From an uncultured Ellagibacter sp. (GTDB lineage: Bacteria; Actinomycetota; Coriobacteriia; Coriobacteriales; Eggerthellaceae), in NCBI GenBank assembly GCA_934661105.1, contig CAKUIV010000022.1, forward strand, positions 1 to 20,389: a DNA stretch of 20,389 bases, written 5' to 3'. Shown one piece after another: positions 1 through 7,951 of the stretch (the first letter of the stretch is position 1; every line of letters starts with the position of its first letter). Below the pieces are notes generated by a model, which worked only from the letters and a program-made list of their open reading frames with translations, was not told the origin of the DNA and made no database searches. The position numbers were made by a program, and so were the translations under genes.

Positions 1-74
1 GCGCGCCCAGCAGGACTCGAACCTGCAACCGTCGGATTAGAAGTCCGATGCTCTATCCGTTGAGCCATGGGCGC
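1..74 (-). tRNA. tRNA-Arg (anticodon TCT)
   Basis: Minus-strand cloverleaf. The acceptor arms at 68-74 and 3-9 pair perfectly (GCGCCCA with TGGGCGC), the T arm contains GGTTCGAGTCC, and the anticodon loop CTTCTAA puts TCT at 39-41. The discriminator base is G (position 2). The window ends at position 1, so whether CCA is encoded cannot be fully seen. It reads AGA codons and lies about 20 bases after tRNA-Pro, probably in the same transcript. Confidence 0.95.
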
Positions 75-92
75 ACATGGCGGGCAATCGAA

Positions 93-169
93 TGGTCGGG
101 ATGACAGGATTCGAACCTGCGACATCCTGCTCCCAAAGCAGGCGCGCTACCAAACTGCGCCACATCCCG
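93..169 (-). tRNA. tRNA-Pro (anticodon TGG), CCA encoded
   Basis: Minus-strand tRNA with a perfect 7-bp acceptor (163-169 with 97-103), D arm, and T arm containing GGTTCGAATCC. The anticodon stem CCTGC/GCAGG encloses the loop TTTGGGA, giving TGG at 133-135. Discriminator A at 96 is followed by an encoded CCA at 95-93. An extended -10 box lies just upstream, so this is likely the first gene of a Pro-Arg tRNA transcript. Confidence 0.96.
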
Positions 170-449
170 ACAGCAATACAGCAGCAGAATTATACCAGAA
201 GTTACCCGAAGCACGCAGACTTTGCTCGAAGTTCGCTGCAAGCGTTTAAGCGGGACGATGAACTGGGGATATCGCCAATGCTCAAACGATGCGCTTGCCG
301 AGCGTCTTCATTCGGCGACGCTTCAGGAGCGTCTCAACATCCCTTTACGCCGATCAATCATCCTGCCTATTCTCTTTTCAATCACCTTTCCGCCCCGACA
401 GACATCCTGCCTGCCTACGAGCTGCATTGCGCAATGGACGTTGAGCCCA
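170..449. other. Intergenic spacer between tRNA-Pro and tRNA-Gly
   Basis: Apart from the tRNA-Pro promoter at its left end and the tRNA-Gly terminator at its right end, I see no gene here. The open frames that cross it run into the flanking tRNA genes and lack a ribosome site or recognisable protein sequence. A small inverted repeat (GACGCT at 317-322, AGCGTC at 328-333) has no obvious role. Confidence 0.6.
189..197 (-). promoter_or_regulatory. Extended -10 promoter for tRNA-Pro/tRNA-Arg
   Basis: On the minus strand TGGTATAAT occupies 197-189: a consensus TATAAT with the TGn extension. The expected start near 182 gives a leader of about 13 bases before tRNA-Pro. No good -35 hexamer is seen at 16-18 bases, which is common for extended -10 promoters. 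Confidence 0.75.
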
Positions 450-486
450 CAAAAAGAAAAGGCCAGAAGCATATCGCCTCTGACCT
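450..486 (-). terminator. Rho-independent terminator after tRNA-Gly
   Basis: On the minus strand the arms at 486-476 (AGGTCAGAGGC) and 470-460 (GCTTCTGGCCT) form an 11-bp stem with two G-T pairs and a 5-base loop. It is followed at once by a T-rich run (TTTCTTTTTG). It sits about 10 bases after the encoded CCA of tRNA-Gly. Confidence 0.85.
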
Positions 487-495
487 GGTGATTCG

Positions 496-569
496 TGGAG
501 CGGGTGACGGGAATCGAACCCGCGTTATCAGCTTGGAAGGCTGAAGTTCTACCATTGAACCACACCCGC
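496..569 (-). tRNA. tRNA-Gly (anticodon TCC), CCA encoded
   Basis: Minus-strand tRNA with acceptor arms GCGGGTG (569-563) and CACCCGC (506-500), T arm GGTTCGATTCC, and TCC anticodon at 535-537. Discriminator T at 499, as is usual for bacterial tRNA-Gly, is followed by an encoded CCA at 498-496. A possible -10 (TACAAT, 592-587) lies upstream without a convincing -35, so it may have a weak promoter or be read through from the DUF2344 gene. Confidence 0.96.
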
Positions 570-613
570 TTTTTGCAGCGACCATTATTGTACCGCAACA
601 TCGGACAAATCGG

Positions 614-646
614 CGGATAAGTTTTCATGTTCCGAAAACTTATCCG
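614..646 (-). repeat. Perfect 13-bp inverted repeat after the DUF2344 gene
   Basis: CGGATAAGTTTTC at 614-626 and GAAAACTTATCCG at 634-646 are perfect reverse complements around a 7-base loop, 11 bases past the stop codon of the DUF2344 gene. The position suggests a transcript-end hairpin, but the minus strand continues without a T run, so it is not a textbook intrinsic terminator. It is clearly more AT-rich than its surroundings. Confidence 0.6.
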
Positions 647-657
647 ATACCCGCATC

Positions 658-1410
658 TTATCGATCGCCCGCGCCGACTTCTTGCGCGATTCTCGTGATG
701 TTGACCACGCGCAGAAGGGCGTTGTCGCAGCAGGGAAGCTCTCCCGCCGCTGCAGCCCGCGCAAGCTCAACCTCCGGCTCGACAACATTGTCGATCCAGG
801 TGAACCCCTGCGTTTTCCCACCCGCCGCAGCGGCATTGTATCCGTCGACGCAATGATGCAGCAAGATATCGGGACGTAAACTCCCCGTCGGCTTCGCTTC
901 GAGCTTGAAGGTAACGACGGCACCGGTAAGCTCCATCGGCCCGACGAGGAACTCGTCCGGGTGAAGCACCTTTTCCTTCTTCTTGCGCACGACGTGAATC
1001 TCGTCGGGTATGGGAAGCACGGCCGGCGTACACGACAGAAGCGCACGGTACGTGCTCACGGGGAACGCGACCGACGCCGCCGTGGCACGGGGCTCGATGT
1101 AGCGGCACTCCTTCACCATCAAATCGGCGGGGCTTGCGTCCTGAAGCGCCTCGAGCGCCTCGTCCGCCGAAACGTAACGGGTCAAGCGAACATCCGCGAT
1201 CTCGTGCGTTCCACCGACACCGACCGGCAGAGCAGCCCCGAATGCGATGAGCATATGGGGCGAAAACCCCTGGCTCACGGCGTAGGGAAGCCCCGCGCGA
1301 CGCACGGTCCGCTCAAGCGCTCGCGCGACTTCGAGATGGGAAAGCATCGCGAGCCTCCCCTGCTTGGCAAACACCAAGCGCAACCGGAACACCTGCTGCT
1401 GCTCGCTCAT
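658..1410 (-). CDS. TIGR03936 / DUF2344 family radical-SAM-linked protein
   Basis: A 250-residue protein matching the DUF2344 family usually found beside, or fused to, TIGR03960 radical SAM proteins. The family pattern is visible at the N-terminus: a basic strand (FRLRLVFAKQGRLAMLSHLE), then an LERTVRRAGLPYAVSQGFSPH stretch and ALPVGVGG. No catalytic motif is evident and the molecular function is unknown; partnership with the radical SAM enzyme is inferred from the conserved pairing. The ATG overlaps the stop of the upstream radical SAM gene as ATGA (1407-1410), indicating translational coupling. A ribosome site (AAGGAG) lies 7 bases upstream. It is the last protein gene of the minus-strand run and is followed by a 13-bp hairpin. 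Confidence 0.88.
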   Translation of the reverse strand: MSEQQQVFRLRLVFAKQGRLAMLSHLEVARALERTVRRAGLPYAVSQGFSPHMLIAFGAALPVGVGGTHEIADVRLTRYVSADEALEALQDASPADLMVKECRYIEPRATAASVAFPVSTYRALLSCTPAVLPIPDEIHVVRKKKEKVLHPDEFLVGPMELTGAVVTFKLEAKPTGSLRPDILLHHCVDGYNAAAAGGKTQGFTWIDNVVEPEVELARAAAAGELPCCDNALLRVVNITRIAQEVGAGDR

Positions 1411-3368
1411 CGCGCATCTCCTTCCCCGTCGGGACCCGATTGGGCGGATTGGGCGGCACCTTCGCCAGCCTCATCTTCTTGCGTCGAGGCGCTCTTCGCG
1501 GGAAGCGCGCGCGGCTCCATGAGCACATTGTCGCATTCGAGCGCCTGGCACGCCCCGCATCCCGTGCACTTCTCGAACGTGCAGTCGGGGGTGGTCACGC
1601 CGCGATCGGCGCGCTTGCGCTCGAGCGCAAGGTAGCGCACGCTCACGCCACTCGATATATGCGCCCACGGCATGACGCGCGTCGTGTCCCACTGAGCCTG
1701 AGCGATAGCCGCCGGGTCGAGGCCAAGCTCGCTCGCCGCGTCGCGCCATGCCTGCTCGTTGAAGAGCTCGGTCCAAGCGTCGAAACGGGCACCGCGCCGC
1801 CATGCGGCTTCGACCCAGTCGGCAGCCTCGCGCCCGCCACGGCTCATGACGGCCTCCACGAAGCTCGTCGCCGGATCGTGCCAGTGGATGTCGACCGCAC
1901 GATACTTCACGCTGTTGCGCAGAAGATTCACACGGCGGATCGCCTCCTCGGGCGGAATCTGGCCATCCCATTGGAACGGCGTCTGCGATTTCGGGACGAA
2001 CAGCGCCACCGATGCGCTCACGCGCACGTTGCCGCGATGTTCGGGCGGCACAGCGGCTTTCGCACGATCGTATGCGCGCTGCACGAGGCTCGCGATTCCC
2101 TTGACGTCGTCATCGGTTTCGGTGGGCAGGCCGATCATGAAGTAGAGCTTGCACCGACGCCATCCCGCTTTGAACGCCGCGTCGATGGCGCCGAACAGGT
2201 CGTCCTCCGTCACGTTCTTGTTGATGACGTCGCGCAGGCGCTGCGTTCCGGCTTCGGGGGCGAACGTGAGCCCGCCCTTCTTCTGGCCGGCGACAAGCCC
2301 CGCCATGTCGACGCCGAACGAATCGAGGCGCTGCGAGGGCAGCGAGATGCGCACCCCTTTGCCGTCGCACGCGTGGTTCAGACGCGTGAGGATATCGGCG
2401 ATCTGCGAATGATCGGTCGAGGAAAGCGATGTCAGGCTCACCTCGTCGTAACCCGTGTCGGCGAGCCCTGCGAGCACCGATTCCACGATGTTGTCGGCCG
2501 AGCGCTCGCGTACCGGGCGATACATCATACCCGCCTGGCAGAAGCGGCACCCGCGCGCGCAGCCGCGCAGCACCTCCACGCTCAGGCGGTCGTGCACGCA
2601 CTCGGTGTAGGGAACGACGCAGGGCTCCCAAGCGCTGCTTTCCGAGAAGCCCGCGAACAGGCGCTTCTCAATATGCTCGGGAACGCCCTCTTCAAGAGGC
2701 TCAAGCCACGATCCCGCTTCTTGCGCCTCGGCCTCGCCGCGCACGCGGTAGAGGGAAGGCACGTAGCAGCCGGGAAGCTTCGCGAGCGCGCGCAGGATAT
2801 CGCGACGGGAGGCCTTCTCGGCGCGCAGCCTACGCACCTCGAGCAACGCTTCGGGGAGCGATTCCTCCCCTTCCCCGACCAAAACGGCATCGAAGAACGG
2901 CGCGTACGGCTCGGGATTCAAAGCGCACGGCCCGCCGCCGAACACGATGGGGTCACCCTCTTCACGGTCGATCGCGCGCAAGGCGATGCCCGCAAGATCG
3001 AGCACCTCGAGCACGTTCGTCGCCGCGAGCTCGTGCGGGAGCGTGATGCCGATGGCGTCGAACTCCGAAAGCGGGGCGCAGCTTTCAAGCGAGAACATCG
3101 GGATGCCCTCTTCGCGCATGATGTCGATGAGATCGACTGCGGGCAAAAACGCGCGCTCGGCCGCCAGATGCCCCGTCGCGTTCACAGCGTTCACGAGGAT
3201 GCGGACCGCCTGGTTCGGCTGGCCGAGCTCGTAGGTGTCCGGATAGACCATACAGTAGGAGAAGTCGGCGTCCTCTTTGCGCACGCTTCCCCATTCGTGG
3301 TCGAGATAGCGCGCCGGCCTTTCGACCCGCGCGAGCAGCGGCTCGAGCCGCGGCCATAAATCGGTCAT
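1407..3368 (-). CDS. TIGR03960-type B12-binding-like radical SAM protein
   Basis: A 653-residue protein with a cobalamin-binding-like N-terminal region (about residues 35-175, with GITLPHELAATNVL and FGGGPCALNPEP) and a radical SAM core. The 4Fe-4S CxxxCxxC motif is C270-C274-C277 (RGCARGCRFCQAG), so reductive cleavage of S-adenosylmethionine is expected; the substrate is unknown. The C-terminus has a five-cysteine cluster (C596, C601, C604, C607, C612), possibly a second metal site, then an acidic low-complexity tail. The ATG at 3368 was chosen over an upstream in-frame start because AGAGGGG sits 7 bases before it and family homology begins near MTDLWPRLE. It overlaps the DUF2344 gene by 4 bases. 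In many bacteria this pair lies between rodA and rplU-rpmA; the left side here instead ends in tRNAs. Confidence 0.9.
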   Translation of the reverse strand: MTDLWPRLEPLLARVERPARYLDHEWGSVRKEDADFSYCMVYPDTYELGQPNQAVRILVNAVNATGHLAAERAFLPAVDLIDIMREEGIPMFSLESCAPLSEFDAIGITLPHELAATNVLEVLDLAGIALRAIDREEGDPIVFGGGPCALNPEPYAPFFDAVLVGEGEESLPEALLEVRRLRAEKASRRDILRALAKLPGCYVPSLYRVRGEAEAQEAGSWLEPLEEGVPEHIEKRLFAGFSESSAWEPCVVPYTECVHDRLSVEVLRGCARGCRFCQAGMMYRPVRERSADNIVESVLAGLADTGYDEVSLTSLSSTDHSQIADILTRLNHACDGKGVRISLPSQRLDSFGVDMAGLVAGQKKGGLTFAPEAGTQRLRDVINKNVTEDDLFGAIDAAFKAGWRRCKLYFMIGLPTETDDDVKGIASLVQRAYDRAKAAVPPEHRGNVRVSASVALFVPKSQTPFQWDGQIPPEEAIRRVNLLRNSVKYRAVDIHWHDPATSFVEAVMSRGGREAADWVEAAWRRGARFDAWTELFNEQAWRDAASELGLDPAAIAQAQWDTTRVMPWAHISSGVSVRYLALERKRADRGVTTPDCTFEKCTGCGACQALECDNVLMEPRALPAKSASTQEDEAGEGAAQSAQSGPDGEGDAR

Positions 3369-3420
3369 GGATTTCCCCTCTGGAAACGAATCCCCTTCGA
3401 ACGGGAATTGGCGAACTGAA

Positions 3421-3450
3421 AGCCCGCGCGAGCGCAACGCCCCGCGGGCT
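3421..3450 (-). terminator. GC-rich hairpin at the end of the mre-mrd cluster (possible terminator)
   Basis: Minus-strand arms AGCCCGCG (3450-3443) and CGCGGGCT (3428-3421) form an 8-bp GC-rich stem 9 bases after the stop of the DUF697-like gene. It is followed by a short TTTCAGTT stretch. The T run is weak, so it may be a partial terminator that lets some transcription continue into the radical SAM pair, for which I see no clear promoter of its own. Confidence 0.45.
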
Positions 3451-3459
3451 CGGGCAGGG

Positions 3460-4533
3460 CTATTCGGTCTTCTTCAGGATGGAGGCGGCCCCCTGGCGCA
3501 GCGCCGACTTCGCCGTGCTCACGACGCGCGCCCCGACCGGGGTCGCCGCCACGTCGGAGGCGACCTTCGCCGCCTTCGACGTGGCCACGCCGACGACGCC
3601 CGCAAGACCCGAGATGCTGCCGCCGCGCTCGAAGTACTCCATCGCAGCCTGACCCATCGCGAACGTGCCGGCGTAACCGACCGCAGCCTTCACCGCCCAG
3701 CCGACCCCGGGAACGACACCGGCGACCTCGCGGGCGACGTTGCGGCAGGCAACGCCTCCCGCAACCACCGCGGCAAGCTCCTTCGCACGGGCGGCGCTCA
3801 TGGACTCGCCGTAAGCGGCCGCGATCTGGAGCAGCATCTTCGCCTGGTTGAGCGTCATAAGCGGCAAGTCGGCCCCGGGAATGAACGCGACAAGGCCGAT
3901 TCCCGCGTTCTGAAGCGACGTGGCGTTCACGGCTTCGAGCGAAAGCGGGCGGCGCACGCACGGGACCGCGAGCGCGAGCGCGAGCCGCTTCTCACGACAG
4001 GCCGCGACGACCCATTCCCCCATCCGGCGGTCGAGCGACGCCGCGGCTGCCTCGTCGATCACGATCGGCGCATCGGGGTCCGCCGATGCGCTTGCAGCCG
4101 CCTCTTCACCCGCATCGTCCCCGTCGCTCGCTGCGGGTGCCGACGCCTTGGGCGCGACCAAGTCGCCTTCGGGAATGGGGTTGCCGAAGGCGCTCGCAAG
4201 GTCGCCCACAAGCGACGGCAGCGACGTCACCACCATGACGGGAACCCCAGCGGCGCGAATCGCAGCCGCACGCTCGCCCACGGCCTCGGAGGTGCCGGCG
4301 ACGATGACCGCCATGTCATCGCCGGAATACGGCTCAAACGCCGGGCCCGCGAAATACCCGATGGTCACGCGAGCGTGCGACCCCGCACCCAAAAACGCGG
4401 TGCGCACATGCGCCGCAACGTCGCCGGGCGCCGTATCGTCGATGAGCACGCTGACCGAAACCGGCGTCGTCCGCGCGCTTTCGATATCGGTCGCCGCATT
4501 GATAACTGCCGCAACGTCGATGGGAAGCTTCAT
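3460..4533 (-). CDS. DUF697-like protein coupled to rodA
   Basis: A 357-residue protein. Residues 1-125 look like an alpha/beta nucleotide-binding-like fold (VIVAGTSEAV, VPVMVVTSLP) but have no P-loop or NKxD motif. Residues 126-160 are an Ala/Asp/Glu-rich linker. From about residue 205 the segment LVAFIPGADLPLMTLNQAKMLLQIAAAYG matches the DUF697 domain, found in GTPase-associated membrane proteins, followed by hydrophobic glycine-rich helices (about 253-320) and a basic end. The ATG at 4533 overlaps the rodA stop as ATGA, with AGAAGGGCGG upstream, so it is translated together with rodA. The location suggests an accessory membrane-associated factor of the elongation machinery; this is inference. 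The domain call is by eye. Confidence 0.75.
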   Translation of the reverse strand: MKLPIDVAAVINAATDIESARTTPVSVSVLIDDTAPGDVAAHVRTAFLGAGSHARVTIGYFAGPAFEPYSGDDMAVIVAGTSEAVGERAAAIRAAGVPVMVVTSLPSLVGDLASAFGNPIPEGDLVAPKASAPAASDGDDAGEEAAASASADPDAPIVIDEAAAASLDRRMGEWVVAACREKRLALALAVPCVRRPLSLEAVNATSLQNAGIGLVAFIPGADLPLMTLNQAKMLLQIAAAYGESMSAARAKELAAVVAGGVACRNVAREVAGVVPGVGWAVKAAVGYAGTFAMGQAAMEYFERGGSISGLAGVVGVATSKAAKVASDVAATPVGARVVSTAKSALRQGAASILKKTE

Positions 4534-5750
4534 AACCGCCCTTCTTTCTTCTTGTCGAGGTTCGAACTGCGCCACACCGAGCCGATGAGACCGAGCGCCA
4601 TGAAGCTCATGACCATGCCCGTCGAGCCGTAGCTCACAAACGGCAGAGGAATGCCCGTGATGGGCATGAGCCCGCAGTCCATGCCTATATTCTCCAATAT
4701 CTGGAACAGCCACATGCCCACAACGCACATGACGATCACCGTTCCGAACAAGTCGTTCGAGTTGCGCGCGATCGATACGCTCACGTAGATGAGCGCGCCG
4801 TACAGCGCGAGGAGCGCCATCGCGCCCACGAAGCCGAACTGCTCGGCAAGCACGCAGAAGATGAAGTCCGTCTGCGATTCGGGAAGAAAGCCGTGCCCCG
4901 ATTGCGTCGCGTTCAGAAGGCCCTTGCCGAAAAGGCCGCCCGAACCGATGGCGATCTTCGCCTGCTGAAGGTTGTAACCCTCAGACGACAGGTTCGCGCC
5001 GTTCTGGTCGAGGAAGACGAGCAAGCGGTTGCGCTGATACTGCTTGAGCAGCTTGTATTCGCCGGTCGAGTTATAGATGACCTGGTCGATCGCGAACACC
5101 GCAGCGATCGCGGCAATGCCCGCCGCCAAGGTGACGAGCAGGTACTTCGCGCGAGCCCCGCCCGCGACAAGGGCCATCGCGGCGATGGCGAGGTACACAA
5201 GCCCCGTTCCCAGGTCGGGTTGCGTCATGATCGCGAGGAAGGGCGCGACCATGAGCGCCACCGCCTTCAGGTACTCGCGCACGTCGTCCAGATACCCGCC
5301 GTAGCGTGCCATGATCGAGGCGTCCATAAGGATGATGGTGATCTTGGCGAGCTCACCCGGCTGCACTTGGATGCCGATCTTCAGCCACGACTGCGCGCCC
5401 ATGCCGGCGTCGGTACCGATACCGGGGATATGCGGCGAGAGAATGAGCGCGATGTTCAGGATGAACAGCGGCATCACCATGTTGGCGAAACGTTGGTAGT
5501 CGACACGCCACATGAGCAGCATGACGATAGCGCCGACCGCCACGAAGATGAGCTGCCGCGAGAAGCTGTAGTCGGTGTCGGACGACCCCTCGATCGCCGA
5601 CCAGCACACCAAAAGCCCGTAGCCGACGAGCAGCACGATGATGAGGACGAACGGCAGGTTCACCGAAGGAAGCCTGCCCGACGTCGGACGCGATGCGCGC
5701 GCGGCCTGAGGGTCGGGAGTTTTCACGCTGTTGATTTGGGGCAACGCCAT
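4530..5750 (-). CDS. rodA: RodA, SEDS peptidoglycan glycosyltransferase
   Basis: A 406-residue polytopic membrane protein of the SEDS family, which polymerises lipid II into glycan strands during lateral wall growth together with PBP2. Visible family motifs are QPGELAK (130-136), QPDLGTGLVYLA (178-189), GFLPESQTDFIFCVLAEQFGF (287-307, with D295 as the aspartate proposed to be catalytic in SEDS enzymes) and the C-terminal ITGIPLPFVSYGSTGMV (364-380). About ten hydrophobic segments are seen. The soluble N-terminus (1-30) is Pro/Ser/Arg-rich. The ATG at 5750 (MALPQINS) was chosen because upstream in-frame sequence overlaps mrdA and is Arg-rich. The start lies 17 bases after the mrdA stop; the end overlaps the DUF697-like gene by 4 bases. 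Confidence 0.95.
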   Translation of the reverse strand: MALPQINSVKTPDPQAARASRPTSGRLPSVNLPFVLIIVLLVGYGLLVCWSAIEGSSDTDYSFSRQLIFVAVGAIVMLLMWRVDYQRFANMVMPLFILNIALILSPHIPGIGTDAGMGAQSWLKIGIQVQPGELAKITIILMDASIMARYGGYLDDVREYLKAVALMVAPFLAIMTQPDLGTGLVYLAIAAMALVAGGARAKYLLVTLAAGIAAIAAVFAIDQVIYNSTGEYKLLKQYQRNRLLVFLDQNGANLSSEGYNLQQAKIAIGSGGLFGKGLLNATQSGHGFLPESQTDFIFCVLAEQFGFVGAMALLALYGALIYVSVSIARNSNDLFGTVIVMCVVGMWLFQILENIGMDCGLMPITGIPLPFVSYGSTGMVMSFMALGLIGSVWRSSNLDKKKEGRL

Positions 5751-5767
5751 GTCTGCACCTCGCTTCC

Positions 5768-7942
5768 CTAGTCCGAGCGTCCGGAGCTCTTCGTGTCGAG
5801 CCCTTCGACCTGCTGTCCGGTCGACCCGGCGATGCGCCCGATGGAGCCCTCGTCGGCAGAACCGGAGTCGGCCGCCATAACCGCCTCCATCACCTTCGCG
5901 CCCAGCGGCGCGGCAACCGCCGAACCGCCGCCACCCTGCTCGACGACGCACACGACGACGTACTTCGGGTCATCGTAGGGCGCATAGCACGCGAACCACG
6001 CGTCGTCGCCCTTGTCGGTATGCTCGGCCGTGCCGGTCTTGCCGGCGGCCTTGATGCCCGACGAGGCGAACAGCTCGGCGATCTCGGCGTTGTCGGTGAC
6101 GACGCCGCGCAGGGCGCTTCGCACCGTTTCGACGTGGCCCTGGTTGACGTCAGGCTCGGTGACGACCTCGGGCTCGTAGCTCACCACGACCTGGTTGGAA
6201 GCGTTGCGCACCTCTTTAAGCAGGTGCGGCTTCACGATCTTGCCCGTCGCGAGCCCGCCGTAGGCAACAGCCACCTGCAGCGGCGTCACCTGCACGTCGC
6301 CCTGACCGATGATCATGTTCGTGTAGTCGCCGCCGGTCCACGTCGCGTTCGCGGGAACGTTCTTCCAGCGCTCGGCCTTCCACTCGGGCGTGGGGACGCG
6401 TCCCTCGACCTCGCCGCCGATGTCGATGCCGGCCTGCTTGCCGAAGTTGTACTTCATGACGGTTTCCTGGATGGCGGTATCGGAAATGGTGCCGCCCTGG
6501 CTCTTGCTTGCCAAGAAGAAGTTCTTCGCGATCTCGTAGAACACGACGTCGCACGAGTTGACGATGCCGCCGTGGAAGTCGAGGATGCCGTGCCCGTTAT
6601 GGTTCCAGCAACGCTGGGGCGAGCCCGTGTTGAACCCGTCCCACGAGCCGGTGCAGTCCCACGTGCGCCCCTCGGCGAACCCGTACTCGAGGCCGGCGAG
6701 CCCCGTGAACGGCTTGAACGTGGACGCCGCGGCATAGAGCCCCGCCGTCACGCGGTTCTGCAGAGGGGCATGGGCCTCGTCGGAGTTGTACACGGCGTTC
6801 GCCTCGGTCGACAGGCCGCCGACCCAGTTAGTGGGGTCGAAGGTGGGATAACTCGCGAGCGCGAGAACGGAGCCGTCGCGCACGTCCATCGCGATGACCG
6901 CGCCCCCGACGCCTTTGCCCGTGCCGATGACGCCGCCCGACGGCGCGATAAGCTCGGCTAGGGCCTGATCGGCGGCGTACTGCACGGTGCCCTTTATCGT
7001 AAGGTACACGTCCGATCCGCGCGTCGCCTTCGTCTCGCTCACCACGTCGACCACGTTGCCCTGGGCGTCGACCGTGACGACGCGCTGCCCGTGATCGCCT
7101 GCAAGCAGGCTGTCATAGGCAAGCTCGATGCCCGATTTGCCCACGTCGTCGGTCAATTCGATATCGCGGTTGGAAGGCGCGTTCGAGATTTGGGAATCGC
7201 TCGGCGTTCCGGTGTAGCCGAGTGCATGCGCCGCGAGCGCGCCGTAGGGATAGTCGCGCACGGTGCGCGTCTCAACGGTAACGCCGGAGAACGCATCGGA
7301 ATGCTCGGCGATGAACGCGACGTCGCGCAGGCGCACATCGCTCGCCACGACGCGCTGGCTTTGCGCGCCGGCGGTGGTCGATTGGATACGTTGGCGCACG
7401 ATCGTCGCAGGAATGCCGAGCACCGCCGACAGGCGTGCGACGACGTCGTGGTCGTCGGCGACGTCGGCGTCGGCGAGCACGGTCTGGCTCGAGCGGTTCT
7501 TCACAAGCGGCGTGCCGTCGGCGTCGCAGATATAGCCGCGCGGTGCCGGGGTCGACACCGTGGTGTAGAGGTTCTTCGCGGCCTCGCTTGCATAGTCGTC
7601 CTTCGAGAGCACCTGCATGCCCCATAATCGGGCCGCAAGCACACCGAAGATCGCGGTGGAGAAGATGCCGATGCCCGCAAAACGGGACTTCAAATCGTCG
7701 GCCGGCTTCTTCGAGTTCGCATGGCCCGACGAAACCTGCACCTCGTTTTCGGGGCGCTGTCTCTTCTTCCCGCGCCCAATCGGCTCGTTCGTTCCCACGC
7801 CGACGGTCGAAAGCTGCTGGAACTCCTTTTTCTGCCCACCGGCGTATGGGGTCTTCTTGCGCGAACGCATGATGAGCGCAAACACAATGAGGGCAGCGAC
7901 GACAAGCGCCGCAAGGACTGCCGAGAGGATGGCGACAAGCAC
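5768..7942 (-). CDS. mrdA: Penicillin-binding protein 2, elongasome transpeptidase
   Basis: A 724-residue class B penicillin-binding protein that cross-links new peptidoglycan in partnership with RodA. The dimerisation/pedestal domain covers about residues 128-310 (PAPRGYICDADGTPLVKN near its start). The transpeptidase domain has S407-T-F-K410 (acylated serine), S463-C-D465 (SxD variant of SxN) and K635-T-G637. Two N-terminal hydrophobic segments are present, at about 2-24 and 88-108, separated by a basic, Gln/Lys-rich linker, whereas the family normally has one anchor. The start is GTG at 7942 with TAGGGGGC 5 bases upstream, just past the mreD stop. The C-terminal tail (690-724) is Ser/Gly/Asp-rich. 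It lies between mreD and rodA, the standard order. Confidence 0.93.
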   Translation of the reverse strand: MLVAILSAVLAALVVAALIVFALIMRSRKKTPYAGGQKKEFQQLSTVGVGTNEPIGRGKKRQRPENEVQVSSGHANSKKPADDLKSRFAGIGIFSTAIFGVLAARLWGMQVLSKDDYASEAAKNLYTTVSTPAPRGYICDADGTPLVKNRSSQTVLADADVADDHDVVARLSAVLGIPATIVRQRIQSTTAGAQSQRVVASDVRLRDVAFIAEHSDAFSGVTVETRTVRDYPYGALAAHALGYTGTPSDSQISNAPSNRDIELTDDVGKSGIELAYDSLLAGDHGQRVVTVDAQGNVVDVVSETKATRGSDVYLTIKGTVQYAADQALAELIAPSGGVIGTGKGVGGAVIAMDVRDGSVLALASYPTFDPTNWVGGLSTEANAVYNSDEAHAPLQNRVTAGLYAAASTFKPFTGLAGLEYGFAEGRTWDCTGSWDGFNTGSPQRCWNHNGHGILDFHGGIVNSCDVVFYEIAKNFFLASKSQGGTISDTAIQETVMKYNFGKQAGIDIGGEVEGRVPTPEWKAERWKNVPANATWTGGDYTNMIIGQGDVQVTPLQVAVAYGGLATGKIVKPHLLKEVRNASNQVVVSYEPEVVTEPDVNQGHVETVRSALRGVVTDNAEIAELFASSGIKAAGKTGTAEHTDKGDDAWFACYAPYDDPKYVVVCVVEQGGGGSAVAAPLGAKVMEAVMAADSGSADEGSIGRIAGSTGQQVEGLDTKSSGRSD

Positions 7943-7951
7943 GGCAGCCCC

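Noticed and set aside
77..544. 155-codon plus-strand frame across the left tRNA region
   Set aside because: It runs through tRNA-Pro and tRNA-Gly in the opposite orientation. The DRIRTCD/GMTGFEPATSC-like peptide is the known artefact of translating tRNA antisense strands.
1440..3359. 639-codon plus-strand open frame opposite the radical SAM gene
   Set aside because: A mirror frame of a conserved GC-rich gene; no ribosome site and an unnatural Arg/His-rich composition.
5751..5951. 67-codon N-terminal extension of rodA
   Set aside because: It would overlap mrdA by about 180 bases and is Arg/Gly-rich, unlike any SEDS protein.
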